Below, piece by piece: positions 8,231 through 17,682 of a stretch of DNA of 64,000 nucleotides. Within the stretch, counting starts at the first letter, position 1, and the number at the start of each line of letters is the position of its first letter. The stretch is taken from positions 434,001 to 498,000 of the forward strand of contig NZ_FOCF01000001.1 of assembly GCF_900110035.1 (NCBI RefSeq), read 5' to 3'. The stretch is from Sphingomonas gellani (lineage in GTDB: Bacteria > Pseudomonadota > Alphaproteobacteria > Sphingomonadales > Sphingomonadaceae). The notes beneath the pieces were generated by a model. That model saw only the letters and a list, made by a program, of their open reading frames with translations, searched no databases and was not told the origin of the DNA. A program made the translations under genes and the position numbers.

Positions 8231-9742
8231 TCAAAAGAAGCCGAGCTTCTTGGGGCTGTAGCTGACCAGCAGGTTCTTGGTCTGCTGATAATGGTCCAGC
8301 ATCATCTTGTGCGTTTCGCGCCCGATGCCCGACTGTTTGTAGCCGCCGAACGCCGCATGCGCGGGATAGGCGTGATAGCAGTTGGTCCACACACGCCCCG
8401 CCTGGATCGCGCGTCCCATGCGATAGGCGCGGGTGCCGTCGCGGGTCCAAACCCCCGCGCCCAGGCCGTACAGCGTGTCGTTGGCGATGGAGAGCGCCTC
8501 CGCATCGTCCTTGAAGGTGGTGACCGACACCACGGGCCCGAAGATTTCCTCCTGAAAGATGCGCATCCGGTTGTGGCCGCGCAGTACCGTCGGCTTCACA
8601 TAGTAACCCTCCAGCCCGTCGATCCGGTTGCGCTCGCCCCCGGTCAGCACCTCCGCGCCCTCGCCACGACCGATGTCGAGGTAGGAGAGAATCTTCTCCA
8701 TCTGCTCGGACGATGCCTGCGCGCCGACCATGGTCTGCGGGTCGAGCGGATCGCCCTGGATCATCGCCTCCACACGCTTCACCGCGCGCTCCATGAAGCG
8801 GTCGTAGATGCTTTCGTGCACCAGCGCGCGTGAGGGACAGGTGCAGACCTCGCCCTGGTTCAGCGCGAACATCGCGAACCCCTCGATCGCCTTGTCGAGG
8901 AAATCGTCATCCTCCGCGGCCACATCGGCGAAGAAGATGTTGGGGCTCTTCCCGCCCAGCTCCAGCGTCACCGGGATCAGGTTTTCCGACGCGTATTGCA
9001 TGATGAGCCGGCCGGTCGACGTCTCTCCGGTAAAGGCGATCTTCGCGACGCGCGGGCTTTGCGCGAGCGGCTTGCCCGCTTCCAGGCCGAACCCGTTGAC
9101 GATGTTGAGCACGCCCGGCGGCAGCAAATCGCCGATCAGCTCGGCCCAGAGCAGGATCGAGGCGGGGGTCTGTTCCGCCGGCTTCATGACCACGCAATTG
9201 CCGGCCGCAAGCGCGGGCGCGAGTTTCCAGCACGCCATCAGCAACGGGAAGTTCCAGGGGATGATCTGTCCCACCACGCCCAGCGGCTCATGGAAATGAT
9301 AGGCCACAGTGTCGTGGTCGATTTCCGACAGGCTGCCCTCCTGCGCGCGGATGCAGCCGGCGAAGTAGCGGAAATGATCGATCGCCAGCGGAATGTCGGC
9401 GGCGGTCGTTTCCCGGATCGGCTTGCCATTGTCCCATGTCTCGGCGGTGGCCAGGTCGGAGAGGTGCTCCTCCATCCGGTCGGCGATGCGATGCAGCATC
9501 AGCGCACGCTCCGCTGCGCTGGTGCGGCCCCACGCGTCCCTGGCGGCATGCGCGGCGTCCAGCGCCTGTTCCACATCGACCGCCTGGCTGCGTGCGACCT
9601 CGCACAGCAATTGCCCGTCGACGGGGGAGCGGTTCTCGAAATAGCGGCCGTCCGCCGGTTCCACCCAACGCCCGCCGATATAGTTGCCGTAGCGGGTCTT
9701 GAACGGTGCCTTGCGCGCCGTGATCGGCTGGTGAACGGTCAT
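8231..9742 (-). CDS. Aldehyde dehydrogenase (acetaldehyde dehydrogenase type)
   Basis: A 503-residue NAD(P)-dependent aldehyde dehydrogenase. The open frame runs on to 10366, but that extension is antisense to the regulator gene; ATG 9742 has a GGAGAGG site upstream and begins the normal sequence. The ALDH motif LELGGKSPN carries the general-base Glu, and the catalytic Cys sits in [11 protein letters not shown]. The sequence around it resembles ExaC/AldB-type acetaldehyde dehydrogenases, which usually travel with DUF779. It is first in the operon with adhP and the DUF779 gene, and is divergent from an AcoR-like regulator that probably controls it. Confidence 0.95.
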   Translation of the reverse strand: MTVHQPITARKAPFKTRYGNYIGGRWVEPADGRYFENRSPVDGQLLCEVARSQAVDVEQALDAAHAARDAWGRTSAAERALMLHRIADRMEEHLSDLATAETWDNGKPIRETTAADIPLAIDHFRYFAGCIRAQEGSLSEIDHDTVAYHFHEPLGVVGQIIPWNFPLLMACWKLAPALAAGNCVVMKPAEQTPASILLWAELIGDLLPPGVLNIVNGFGLEAGKPLAQSPRVAKIAFTGETSTGRLIMQYASENLIPVTLELGGKSPNIFFADVAAEDDDFLDKAIEGFAMFALNQGEVCTCPSRALVHESIYDRFMERAVKRVEAMIQGDPLDPQTMVGAQASSEQMEKILSYLDIGRGEGAEVLTGGERNRIDGLEGYYVKPTVLRGHNRMRIFQEEIFGPVVSVTTFKDDAEALSIANDTLYGLGAGVWTRDGTRAYRMGRAIQAGRVWTNCYHAYPAHAAFGGYKQSGIGRETHKMMLDHYQQTKNLLVSYSPKKLGFF

Positions 9743-9863
9743 GCTGCCTCTCCGATTGATCTTATCGATGGAGGCAGGGTCCGCCTGTCGCGCTGCTGCC
9801 GCAAGCACCGACCGGGCGAACCCGGCGCCGCGGTTGGACTTTCCGGACTGGCGGACGTAGCAT

Positions 9864-11015
9864 GTGGCGCAGATCGCAACAGCGACGCGCGACCTGTCGC
9901 AGGATGCGACACTCGTGCAGACACGATCGAGAGGCAGGAGGTTGGTGGACAGCGCCAATATCGAGTCGGCCCGCAGCACCTTCTTCGGCGAAGGGCGCCT
10001 GCCGGTGGCCGCCGTCCGCCAGCCGGTGCTGCGATCCTGGATACGGTGCACCGAACTCGGGCTGGTGCAACGATCCCTCTCCGATCTGGGCCCGGTGCCG
10101 GACAGCGAATTGCGGGCGTTGCAGCAGAGGAACGACCTGTTGCGGCGTCTCTGCCGGCCAGAACTGGAGCTGCTCGCCGCTGAGGCGCGGGAGAGCGACA
10201 GCGTCGTGGTACTGACGGATGGCGACGGCATGATCCTGGACGCGATCGGCGACGCTGCCTTCTCCACCCACGCCGCGCGGATGGCGCTTCGCCCCGGCGT
10301 TTCGTGGAAGGAGGCGAACACCGGCACCAACGCGATCGGCACCGCGCTTGCCGAGCGAAAGCCCATCGCCGTTCATGGCGGCGAGCATTTCTTCGCCGAT
10401 CATGGCCTGTTGAGTTGTGCGGCGGTGCCGATCATGGATCCGGGTGGCGTCGTGGTCGGCGCGCTGGACATGTCGGGGCCGTCCAGCGTCGGCAACGGCC
10501 ATGCCCTGGGGCTGGTGCGCATGGCGGTGGACCAGATCGAACATCGCCTGTTCCAACGCGGTTTCGACGGGTGCCGGGTGCTGCGCTTCCACGACGATCC
10601 CGCAATGTTGGGCACGAGCCGCGAGGGGATACTGGTGTTCCGCGACACCCGGCTGGTGGCGGCGAACCGCAGGGGGCTGTCGCTGGTCGGGCGGCACTGG
10701 GACGCGCTGGACGAGTGCGCGATCGACGACTTGCTGGAGGAGCGGCGCAGCCACGGCGCAGACCTGTTGATGCGGTTGCGAGTGGGTACCAGCGCGGTAG
10801 GCCGCTGGGACGTCGCGGGCCGCACAGCCCATGCGCCGGTCGCGTCGGAGACGGCTCTCGGTACGCAGCCCGCCGCGGCGCTGGCCGACCGCGAGGCGGA
10901 GTTGATCGACGCGGCGGTCTTGGCATGCGACGGCAATGTCAGCCAGGCGGCGCGGCAGCTGGGCATCCATCGCAGCACGATCCACCGCCACCTGCGCCGT
11001 CGGCAGGCCAATTAG
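9864..11015 (+). CDS. AcoR-like GAF/Fis-HTH regulator without AAA+ domain
   Basis: Up to 383 residues. The N-terminal part ([22 protein letters not shown]) matches the start of AcoR/AcoX-type activators, followed by a GAF sensor domain at about residues 85-230 and a C-terminal Fis-type helix-turn-helix ([20 protein letters not shown]). The sigma-54 AAA+ ATPase domain with its GAFTGA loop is absent, so it cannot open sigma-54 promoters as AcoR does. The listed start is GTG 9864; GTG 9945, just after AGGAGG, is an attractive alternative because it leaves the palindrome at 9895-9911 outside the gene. It is divergent from the aldehyde dehydrogenase operon and likely regulates it in response to an alcohol or aldehyde. 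Confidence 0.85.
   Translation: MAQIATATRDLSQDATLVQTRSRGRRLVDSANIESARSTFFGEGRLPVAAVRQPVLRSWIRCTELGLVQRSLSDLGPVPDSELRALQQRNDLLRRLCRPELELLAAEARESDSVVVLTDGDGMILDAIGDAAFSTHAARMALRPGVSWKEANTGTNAIGTALAERKPIAVHGGEHFFADHGLLSCAAVPIMDPGGVVVGALDMSGPSSVGNGHALGLVRMAVDQIEHRLFQRGFDGCRVLRFHDDPAMLGTSREGILVFRDTRLVAANRRGLSLVGRHWDALDECAIDDLLEERRSHGADLLMRLRVGTSAVGRWDVAGRTAHAPVASETALGTQPAAALADREAELIDAAVLACDGNVSQAARQLGIHRSTIHRHLRRRQAN
9895..9911. promoter_or_regulatory. Candidate operator TGTCGC-N5-GCGACA
   Basis: A perfect inverted repeat with 6-bp arms and a 5-base spacer lies between the aldehyde dehydrogenase start and the conserved beginning of the AcoR-like regulator. It resembles the TGT-N10-to-12-ACA sites described for AcoR-type and related Fis-HTH activators. 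A single TGTCGC half-site occurs at 9786. If GTG 9864 is the real start, the palindrome lies inside the gene. Confidence 0.5.
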
Positions 11016-11034
11016 CGGCTGGCGGAAAGGGGCC

Positions 11035-12204
11035 TCAGCCCGTCGCGACGACCGCGTCCAGGTTCAACCAGCGTGCCATGCTTTCCAGTTCCTCCGACAA
11101 GGCAGCGCCCGTGTGCGCGGGCGCGTCGGGCTCCAGATGCGTGCGCCTGACCAGCAGCTGGCGGGCATGCCGGTCCGACTTCAGGTCGACCCGTGCGACC
11201 AGTCGCTCACCGAGCAGGAACGGCAGGACGTAATAGCCGTGCTGCCTGTGTTCGGCCGGGACGTAGATTTCGATCCGGTACCGGAACCCGAACAAGCGCT
11301 CGGTCCTGTCCCGCGCCCAGACGAGCGGGTCGAACGGGGCGAGTAGCGCCTGCGCCTCGATGCGACGTGGCCGCCGCGCGTCCCTGTGCAGCCACGCATC
11401 GCGCCACCCCGGCACCTCGACGCGCGTCAACACGCCCTCTTCCGCCAACGTAGCGATCGCAGGGGGGGCCTCAGCGGGGGACAGGCGGAAGTAATCGCGC
11501 AGATCGCGGCTGGTGGCGATCCCGTGCGCGGCGGCCGCCCGCTCGATCAGGGCGCGATGAGCATCGGCATCCGATGGCGTGGCTGCCGCGAGGATGTCGG
11601 CCGGAAGCACCCGTTCCGGCAGATCGTACACACGCTCGAAACTGCCACGCCGGGTCGCGGTGGTGATGTGACCTGCCCAGAACAGCCATTCCAGCGCGCG
11701 CTTGGTATCGCTCCACTCCCACCAACCCGACTGACCCTTGTGACTGTCGAAGTCGCTTGCCGACAGCGGGCCATCGATGCGGATGCGGTCGAGCACCGCC
11801 ATCGCCTCGCTGCGGCGTTCATCCGCAAAGACGCGCATGCCGGCCCAGCCCGCCGTTCCGCGATCCGCCTGTGCCATGCGCCATCGCAACAGCGGGTGCA
11901 GCGCGAACGGCAGCAGCGACGCCTCATGCGCCCAGTACTCGAACACCGCGCGCTGACGTCGTGGTCCCCATGCGATGCGGTCCAGCTCTGCCCGATCATA
12001 GGGGCCGAGGCGTGAAAAGGCCGGCAGGTAATGCGCGCGCACCAGCACGTTGACGCTGTCGATCTGGTGCAACTGTACCTTGTCGAGCAGACGCCGAAGC
12101 TGCTGCGCGCGCACCGCGCCGTCGCGCCGGCCGCCGAAACCCTGCGCCGCCAGCGCGATCCGCCGTGCGAGCGGAAGCGCGATCCTCTCCGGTGCGCCGG
12201 TCAT
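11035..12204 (-). CDS. YcaQ/AlkX-type DNA glycosylase, winged-helix family
   Basis: A 389-residue protein of the HTH_42/YcaQ family, which unhooks interstrand crosslinks and alkylated purines in DNA. The catalytic QxD motif is visible as Gln47-Ile-Asp49 in LHQIDSVNVLVRAHYLPAFSR; this Q-x-D version marks YcaQ (AlkX) rather than AlkZ (Q-x-Q). Tandem winged-helix repeats follow (SGWWEWSDTKRALEWLFWAG, then LAPFDPLVWARDRTERLFGF). ATG 12204 has GGGG just upstream and is preferred to 12216. It is cytoplasmic. The stop lies 19 bp from the end of the convergent regulator gene. Confidence 0.9.
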   Translation of the reverse strand: MTGAPERIALPLARRIALAAQGFGGRRDGAVRAQQLRRLLDKVQLHQIDSVNVLVRAHYLPAFSRLGPYDRAELDRIAWGPRRQRAVFEYWAHEASLLPFALHPLLRWRMAQADRGTAGWAGMRVFADERRSEAMAVLDRIRIDGPLSASDFDSHKGQSGWWEWSDTKRALEWLFWAGHITTATRRGSFERVYDLPERVLPADILAAATPSDADAHRALIERAAAAHGIATSRDLRDYFRLSPAEAPPAIATLAEEGVLTRVEVPGWRDAWLHRDARRPRRIEAQALLAPFDPLVWARDRTERLFGFRYRIEIYVPAEHRQHGYYVLPFLLGERLVARVDLKSDRHARQLLVRRTHLEPDAPAHTGAALSEELESMARWLNLDAVVATG

Positions 12205-12409
12205 TCGGCCCCGCATGTGGCACGAGCGGAGCTATTATCGGCGGGGCAACGCGTGGCCAAATCCTTGTCCTGCACGAGTGTCAAACAGGCGGGCTCCGGC
12301 AGGTGTGCGCCTGCATCATTTTGCGTCAGACCGATCAAGGCCCGAACTCCATCGACCGGCCCGTGTGCCCGAAGGTCATGATGGGCCATTACCGCTGAAC
12401 GGGGGATCG

Positions 12410-13408
12410 TCAGGCGGGGAACACACCCCGACTGATGCCGAAGCGGTGGAACAGCGTGGGCCATTGGCTCGCATCCACCGTGTCGGGCAGGCGAGTGCCG
12501 AAGCCATGGCCGCCCTTGTCGAACACGTGCAACTCGGCCGGCCGCTCCGCTGCGTGCAGGGCCGAATAGAGCGCCAGGCTGTTGGCGACGGGCACGATGT
12601 CGTCGTCGCCGGCATGCGCCAGGAACGTCGGCGGCGTTTGTGCGGTCACGCGCGCCTCTACCGAGGCCACGTGGCGCTTCGCGGGAGTGGCATGGTTGCC
12701 GAGCAGCATGTCGCGCGATCCGCCATGGGTGAAGGGTGCCTCCATCGACACCACGGGATAGATCAACCCGGCCAGATCGGGCCGAGCGGGCAGGCGATCC
12801 GCTGAATCGGAAGGCGTATAGACCTGCTCCGCGTGGCGCGTCGCCAGCGACCCGGCCAGGTGACCGCCGGCGGAAAAGCCGAGGACGGCGATCCGCGCCG
12901 CATCGACGCCGAACCTCTGCGAGTCGGCGCGGATCACCCGCATCGCGCGTTGCGCATCCTGCAACGGCACATGTTCGCGGGCGTCCCAGCCCTCGCTGGG
13001 CAGGCGATAGAGAAGGATGAAGGCGGTGATGCCACGCGCGTTCAGCCAAGCCGCCTGCTCGGTTCCTTCATTGTCATAGGCCAGGAACGAGTAGCCACCG
13101 CCCGGCAGCAGCAGAACAGCGGAGCCGTTCGCCCGCGCAGGGCGCCTGACCACCAGGACGGGGCGGTCGACGCCCATCACCCAGCGATCTGGGTGGCCGG
13201 CATTGTGCGACTGGTCCTTGATCGACCGCACGATGCGCGCGCGTCGATCACCCGGTATGGCGCCCGGCCACAGGGGTACGACCTCGTCGCGCGGCCCGAT
13301 CTGTGCCGAGGCGGGCAGGGTCGCCAGCCCGGCCAGGGCGGCGACACCCCCGACGAGCGTGCGGCGGGACAGCGGATGCTGGGCGGAGTCGGTCGGATCG
13401 ATAGTCAC
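12410..13408 (-). CDS. Exported alpha/beta hydrolase (acetyl xylan esterase-like)
   Basis: About 332 residues if it starts at GTG 13408. The N-terminus PLSRRTLVGGVAALAGLATLPASAQ is a Tat-type signal (SRRT), so the enzyme is exported folded. The serine hydrolase triad is visible: Ser in GFSAGG, Asp in AGDDDIVP, His in KGGHGFG. The oxyanion region LLLPGGGYSFLAYDNEG is typical of BD-FAE/Axe2-like esterases. It probably deacetylates plant polysaccharides or other esters. An alternative GTG start at 13435 exists. It is divergent from the cueR-like gene, with 121 bp between. Confidence 0.85.
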   Translation of the reverse strand: MTIDPTDSAQHPLSRRTLVGGVAALAGLATLPASAQIGPRDEVVPLWPGAIPGDRRARIVRSIKDQSHNAGHPDRWVMGVDRPVLVVRRPARANGSAVLLLPGGGYSFLAYDNEGTEQAAWLNARGITAFILLYRLPSEGWDAREHVPLQDAQRAMRVIRADSQRFGVDAARIAVLGFSAGGHLAGSLATRHAEQVYTPSDSADRLPARPDLAGLIYPVVSMEAPFTHGGSRDMLLGNHATPAKRHVASVEARVTAQTPPTFLAHAGDDDIVPVANSLALYSALHAAERPAELHVFDKGGHGFGTRLPDTVDASQWPTLFHRFGISRGVFPA

Positions 13409-13529
13409 GGGCGCCACCCTATCATGGGTCGAGACAAAGCCGGAGTGCTTACGCGGCCCTTCGCTCCGCTGGCAAATCCGATGCCCGTACGTCATGTCAT
13501 GGTCGTAGTGGGTGAGTCGAAGGACGAGC

Positions 13530-13916
13530 ATGAACATCGGCGGTGCATCGACGGCCAGTGGCGTGTCTCAGCGGATGATCCGCCATTATGAGGCGATCGG
13601 GCTGATCCCGCCGCCCGTGCGACTCGACAGCGGGTATCGCGACTATGCAGACGCGGATGTTCATCGCCTGCGCTTCATCGCCAATGCGCGTGACCTCGGC
13701 TTTCCGATCGAGGAGATCGGCGCGCTGCTCGGCCTGTGGCAGGATCGGCAGCGATCGAGTGCGGAAGTGAAAGCGCTGGCCATGGCGCGCGCCGACGAAC
13801 TGGGCCGCAAGGCTGCCGCTCTGGAGGCGATGAGGGGGACGCTGATGGCACTCGCCGATACCTGTCACGGCGATGATCGTCCGTCCTGTCCCATTCTCGA
13901 TCGGCTCGCGCAGTGA
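13530..13916 (+). CDS. cueR: MerR-family copper-type regulator, CueR-like
   Basis: A 128-residue MerR protein. The N-terminal winged helix (SQRMIRHYEAIGLIPPP) is followed by the dimer helix and a metal loop CHGDDRPSC, i.e. C-x7-C as in CueR. The Ser in RQRSSAEVK occupies the place that selects monovalent ions (Cu+, Ag+, Au+) in this family. ATG 13530 starts the usual N-terminus; the frame is open to 13512. Unusually, no copper ATPase or multicopper oxidase is adjacent; instead the stop codon overlaps the start of a metallo-beta-lactamase gene (GTGA). Confidence 0.9.
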   Translation: MNIGGASTASGVSQRMIRHYEAIGLIPPPVRLDSGYRDYADADVHRLRFIANARDLGFPIEEIGALLGLWQDRQRSSAEVKALAMARADELGRKAAALEAMRGTLMALADTCHGDDRPSCPILDRLAQ

Positions 13917-14785
13917 CCCGCGGCATGCGCAGGATCATGGCCGCTGCGTTAATGGCCCTCGGAATTGTTGCCACCGGTACGGAGGCGGCCGATCCACCCG
14001 CCTGGGCGCAGCCAACACCGGCGTTCCATGTCGCCGGGCCGATCTGGTACGTCGGAACGAAGGGTCTGGCGTCCTATCTCATCAAGACTCCCTCCGGTGC
14101 GGTGCTGATCGACGGCACGCTGGCGCAGAACGTGGTGGCTATCCTGGCAAACCTGAACCGGGTCGGCGTCCGGCCGCGACAGGTTCGCCAGCTGTTGTTG
14201 ACCCACGCCCATTTCGATCATGCTGCCGGACTTGCGGGGCTGGAGAGGGCGACGGGAGCACCACTGGCCGTCGGCGCGCGCGACGCAGAGGCGGTGCGGA
14301 CGGGCACTCCGCCGGGTGAGACGGACTACGGCGTCATCCGCTTTCCACCGGCACGCGTCGCACGTGCGATGTCGGACGGCGATGTGGTTCGGCTGGGCGG
14401 GCTGACGCTGACGGCGGTGGCGACGCCGGGCCACACGCCGGGTTGCACCAGCTGGGCGACACGCATCGTCGATCAGGGGCGGGCGCATGACGTCATATTC
14501 CTGTGCAGCCTGAGCGTCGCCGGCAACCGGCTGGTCGGCAACCGCCGCTATCCCGGGATCGTGAACGATTATCGCGAGACGTTCCGGCGGCTGGGCCGGG
14601 TCCATGCCGACATCGTTCTGCCGGCCCATCCCGAATTGGCCGATGTCCTGGAGCGGGGACGTCGCGCGGCGGCGGGTGGCCGCGATGCCTTTGTCGATCC
14701 CACACTGTTGCAGCGCATGGTCAGCGAAGCGAGGGTCGATTTCGAGAAGGAACTGGTCCGTCAGCAGAGGGCAACGCGGCGCTGA
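13913..14785 (+). CDS. Subclass B3 metallo-beta-lactamase
   Basis: A 290-residue exported zinc hydrolase with an N-terminal signal (MAAALMALGIVATGTEAA). The B3 zinc site is seen as H98-x-H100-x-D102-H103 in THAHFDHAAG, with the later ligands His in TPGHTPGC and His in LPAHPE. Other B3 features are GPIWYVGTKGLASYLI and YPGIVNDYRETFRRL. It is expected to act on beta-lactams in the periplasm, though activity on drugs is not shown by sequence alone. The GTG start overlaps the cueR stop by four bases; ATG 13925 or 13937 are alternatives. Overlap implies joint transcription with the metal regulator. Confidence 0.9.
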   Translation: MTRGMRRIMAAALMALGIVATGTEAADPPAWAQPTPAFHVAGPIWYVGTKGLASYLIKTPSGAVLIDGTLAQNVVAILANLNRVGVRPRQVRQLLLTHAHFDHAAGLAGLERATGAPLAVGARDAEAVRTGTPPGETDYGVIRFPPARVARAMSDGDVVRLGGLTLTAVATPGHTPGCTSWATRIVDQGRAHDVIFLCSLSVAGNRLVGNRRYPGIVNDYRETFRRLGRVHADIVLPAHPELADVLERGRRAAAGGRDAFVDPTLLQRMVSEARVDFEKELVRQQRATRR

Positions 14786-14848
14786 TCGCTTGCCCGGCCG
14801 GGCTTCGCGGCCTAGCCGGCCTCGACCTGGATATCGGACCGAGCGACC

Positions 14849-15526
14849 ATGCGTTTTCACCTGCCCCTGCTTCTTTCGACGCTGATCGTGTGCGCTCCCG
14901 CGCTCGCACGTCCTGCCGAGCCGGCAAAGGTTCGCGTCAGGCTGGACACCTCCGCCGGTCCGATCGTCGTTGCGGTCGATACCCGCCACGCGCCCGCCAC
15001 CAGCGCCAACTTCCTTGCCTATGTCGATGACGGACGGTTCGACGGCGTCAGCTTCTATCGATCGTCGCGCAGTCGAAAGGCGCCGCAACATGGCTTCGTG
15101 CAGGGGGGTATCCGCACCGACGCGCGCCGCATCCTGCCGCCCTTTCCGCTGGAGCGGACGGACAAGACCGGCATCCTGCACCTGGATGGGACCATCTCCA
15201 TGGCACGGCGCAGCGATCCGAATTCCGCGGGCGGCAACTTCTTCATCACCGTGGGCCCGATCCCGGCGATGGACGCTAAAGGCAGCTACGCCGGCTATGC
15301 CGCGTTCGGGCGTGTCGTGTCGGGCATGGACACGGTGAAGCGCATCCTGGCCATGCCGACCGGGGGCGGCATGGGCGGCCAGTTGTTGATGAAGGAGGTG
15401 CGGGTGAACAGCGCGCGGCGCCTTGATGGCACGCCGCATCCGACCGGACTGGTGAAGCCATGGCTGGTGAAATCGACCAAGGCGGAACCTCAGCGCGCAG
15501 CCAAGGCAGCCAATAATCGACGCTGA
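14849..15526 (+). CDS. Periplasmic peptidyl-prolyl isomerase, cyclophilin type
   Basis: A 225-residue cyclophilin with a signal peptide (LPLLLSTLIVCAPALARPAE). The core has NFLAYVDDGRFDGVSFYRS, GFVQGG, and the active-site strand GTISMARRSDPNSAGGNFFI. It speeds cis-trans isomerisation of X-Pro bonds in exported proteins. About 30 C-terminal residues beyond the domain are basic and Ala-rich. It lies 63 bp after the beta-lactamase on the same strand and may be read through. It ends just before the convergent tRNA-Pro. Confidence 0.93.
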   Translation: MRFHLPLLLSTLIVCAPALARPAEPAKVRVRLDTSAGPIVVAVDTRHAPATSANFLAYVDDGRFDGVSFYRSSRSRKAPQHGFVQGGIRTDARRILPPFPLERTDKTGILHLDGTISMARRSDPNSAGGNFFITVGPIPAMDAKGSYAGYAAFGRVVSGMDTVKRILAMPTGGGMGGQLLMKEVRVNSARRLDGTPHPTGLVKPWLVKSTKAEPQRAAKAANNRR

Positions 15527-15546
15527 AGGATTTGGTCTGAAGAATC

Positions 15547-15623
15547 TGGTCGGGGAAAGAGGATTCGAACCTCCGGCCCCTGCCTCCCGAAGGCAGTGCT
15601 CTACCAGGCTGAGCTATTCCCCG
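15547..15623 (-). tRNA. tRNA-Pro (anticodon CGG)
   Basis: A 77-nt cloverleaf including an encoded 3' ACCA. The acceptor arms CGGGGAA and TTCCCCG pair perfectly; the D arm contains AGCTCAGCCTGGTAGAGC; the anticodon stem CTGCC/GGCAG closes the loop TTCGGGA, giving CGG for the proline codon CCG; the T loop is TTCGAAT. It lies between the cyclophilin and lepA. Confidence 0.96.
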
Positions 15624-15802
15624 ACCGATCATCTGCCGCCCCTGGTGGTTCTTGGCGGCAGGCGAGCGCCAATAGCGGCACTTTCCCGATCCCACAACCC
15701 CGCGCGCGACCGTTTTCGCGACAGGGCCGCTGCTCCTTTGGCAACGGGGCGCAGGGGTGCTAACGGCGCATCACTTCGTTCCTCGTGCATTGAAAAGAAA
15801 CC

Positions 15803-17614
15803 GTGGCCACCCCGCTCTCGCTGCTCCGCAACTTCTCCATCATCGCGCATATCGATCACGGCAAGTCGACGCTGGCCGACCGGTTGATCCAGGCGACGGG
15901 CGGCCTGTCCGATCGCGAGATGAGCGAGCAGGTGCTCGACAACATGGAGATCGAGAAGGAGCGCGGCATCACCATCAAGGCGCAGACCGTGCGCCTGTCG
16001 TACAAGGCGGACGATGGTGAGACCTATACGCTGAACCTGATGGACACGCCGGGGCATGTCGACTTCGCCTATGAGGTCAGCCGGTCGCTGGCCGCGTGCG
16101 AGGGCGCGCTGCTGGTGGTGGACGCGGCACAGGGCGTGGAAGCGCAGACGCTGGCGAACGTGTACCAGTCGATCGAGCACGACCATGAGATCGTGCCCGT
16201 CATCAACAAGATCGACCTGCCCGCCGCCGAACCCGAAAAGGTGAAGGCCGAGATCGAGGACGTGATCGGCCTGGACGCGTCGGAGGCGGTGCTGGCCAGC
16301 GCCAAGAGCGGGATCGGCATCAAGGAGACGCTGGAGGCGATCGTGCGCAAGATTCCGGCGCCGAAGGGTGATCCGGACGCGCCGCTGAAGGCGATGCTGG
16401 TGGACAGCTGGTACGATCCGTATCTGGGCGTGGTGATCCTGGTCCGTGTCATGGACGGCGTGCTGAAAAAGGGTCAGCAGGTCACGTTCATGCAGGCGGG
16501 CACGCAGCATCTGGTCGACCGCGTCGGGTGTTTCCGGCCGAAGATCGAGCAGCTGACCGACCTGGGTCCAGGCGAGATCGGCTTCATCACCGCGCAGATC
16601 AAGGACGTGGCGCAGGCGCGCGTCGGCGACACGCTGACTGATGTGCGTCGTCCGGCGAAGGAGGCGCTGCCGGGGTTCAAGGAAGTGCAGCCCGTGGTGT
16701 TCTGCGGCCTGTTCCCGGTCGACGCGAACGATTTCGAGAAGCTGCGCGAGAGTATCTCGAAGCTGCGGTTGAACGATGCCTCGTTCAGCTTCGAGATGGA
16801 AACGTCGGCGGCGCTGGGCTTCGGCTTTCGTTGCGGGTTCCTCGGGCTGCTGCACCTGGAGATCATCCAGGAGCGACTGACCCGCGAATATGATCTGGAC
16901 CTGATCACGACCGCGCCGAGCGTCGTGTACGAGATCGAGATGACGCACGGCGGCGGCCATATCGAGCTGCACAATCCTGCGGACATGCCCGATCCGAACA
17001 AGATCGAGACGATTTCGGAACCTTGGATCGAAGCGACGATCTACGTTCCCGACGAGTATCTGGGTTCGATCCTGAAACTGTGCCAGGACCGTCGTGGCAT
17101 CCAGAAGAACCTGACCTATGTCGGCGGTCGCGCTCAGGCGACCTATGAGTTGCCGCTGAACGAGGTCGTGTTCGACTTCTACGACCGGCTGAAGTCGCTG
17201 TCGAAGGGTTATGCCAGCTTCGATTATCAGCAGATCGGCTATCGCGAGGGCGATCTGGTCAAGATGAGCATCCTGGTCAATGACGAGCCAGTCGATGCGC
17301 TGAGCATGATCGTGCATCGCGGTACTGCCGAGACGCGCGGGCGCGGCATGTGCGAGCGGCTGAAGGAACTGATCCCACGCCACCTGTTCAAGATTCCCAT
17401 CCAGGCGGCGATCGGCGGCAAGGTGATCGCGCGTGAGACGATCAGCGCGATGCGCAAGGACGTGACCGCGAAATGCTATGGCGGCGACGCAACCCGTAAG
17501 CGCAAGCTGCTGGAAAAGCAGAAAAAGGGTAAGGCGAAGATGCGCGAGTATGGGAGCGTCAGCATTCCGCAAGAGGCGTTCATTGCCGCGCTGCGCATGG
17601 GTGACGAGGGATAA
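15803..17614 (+). CDS. lepA: Elongation factor 4 (back-translocating GTPase LepA)
   Basis: A 603-residue translational GTPase that assists ribosome assembly or rescue under stress. The start is GTG 15803. G1 is [10 protein letters not shown]2 region [11 protein letters not shown]3 DTPGHVDF, G4 NKID. Beyond the G and beta-barrel domains lies the LepA-specific C-terminal domain ([19 protein letters not shown]). The length matches the family. It is a single gene, followed by a hairpin at 17620-17648 and a convergent gene. Confidence 0.97.
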   Translation: MATPLSLLRNFSIIAHIDHGKSTLADRLIQATGGLSDREMSEQVLDNMEIEKERGITIKAQTVRLSYKADDGETYTLNLMDTPGHVDFAYEVSRSLAACEGALLVVDAAQGVEAQTLANVYQSIEHDHEIVPVINKIDLPAAEPEKVKAEIEDVIGLDASEAVLASAKSGIGIKETLEAIVRKIPAPKGDPDAPLKAMLVDSWYDPYLGVVILVRVMDGVLKKGQQVTFMQAGTQHLVDRVGCFRPKIEQLTDLGPGEIGFITAQIKDVAQARVGDTLTDVRRPAKEALPGFKEVQPVVFCGLFPVDANDFEKLRESISKLRLNDASFSFEMETSAALGFGFRCGFLGLLHLEIIQERLTREYDLDLITTAPSVVYEIEMTHGGGHIELHNPADMPDPNKIETISEPWIEATIYVPDEYLGSILKLCQDRRGIQKNLTYVGGRAQATYELPLNEVVFDFYDRLKSLSKGYASFDYQQIGYREGDLVKMSILVNDEPVDALSMIVHRGTAETRGRGMCERLKELIPRHLFKIPIQAAIGGKVIARETISAMRKDVTAKCYGGDATRKRKLLEKQKKGKAKMREYGSVSIPQEAFIAALRMGDEG

Positions 17615-17619
17615 GGGCA

Positions 17620-17648
17620 GGGCGGAGGCTTCTCAAACACCTCCGCCC
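17620..17648. terminator. Convergent hairpin terminator between lepA and the diiron gene
   Basis: A perfect 9-bp stem (GGGCGGAGG / CCTCCGCCC) with an 11-base loop begins six bases after the lepA stop and lies before the end of the minus-strand gene. The following T-tract is weak (aattt at about 17656), so it may act from both sides or with Rho. Confidence 0.6.
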
Positions 17649-17682
17649 AACTCCCAATTTGCGGATAGGATGAATGCGGGGC

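Noticed and set aside
8231-10366. 711-residue extended aldehyde dehydrogenase frame
   Set aside because: The extension beyond 9742 overlaps the divergent regulator antisense, has no ALDH similarity and lacks a ribosome site; ATG 9742 is well supported.
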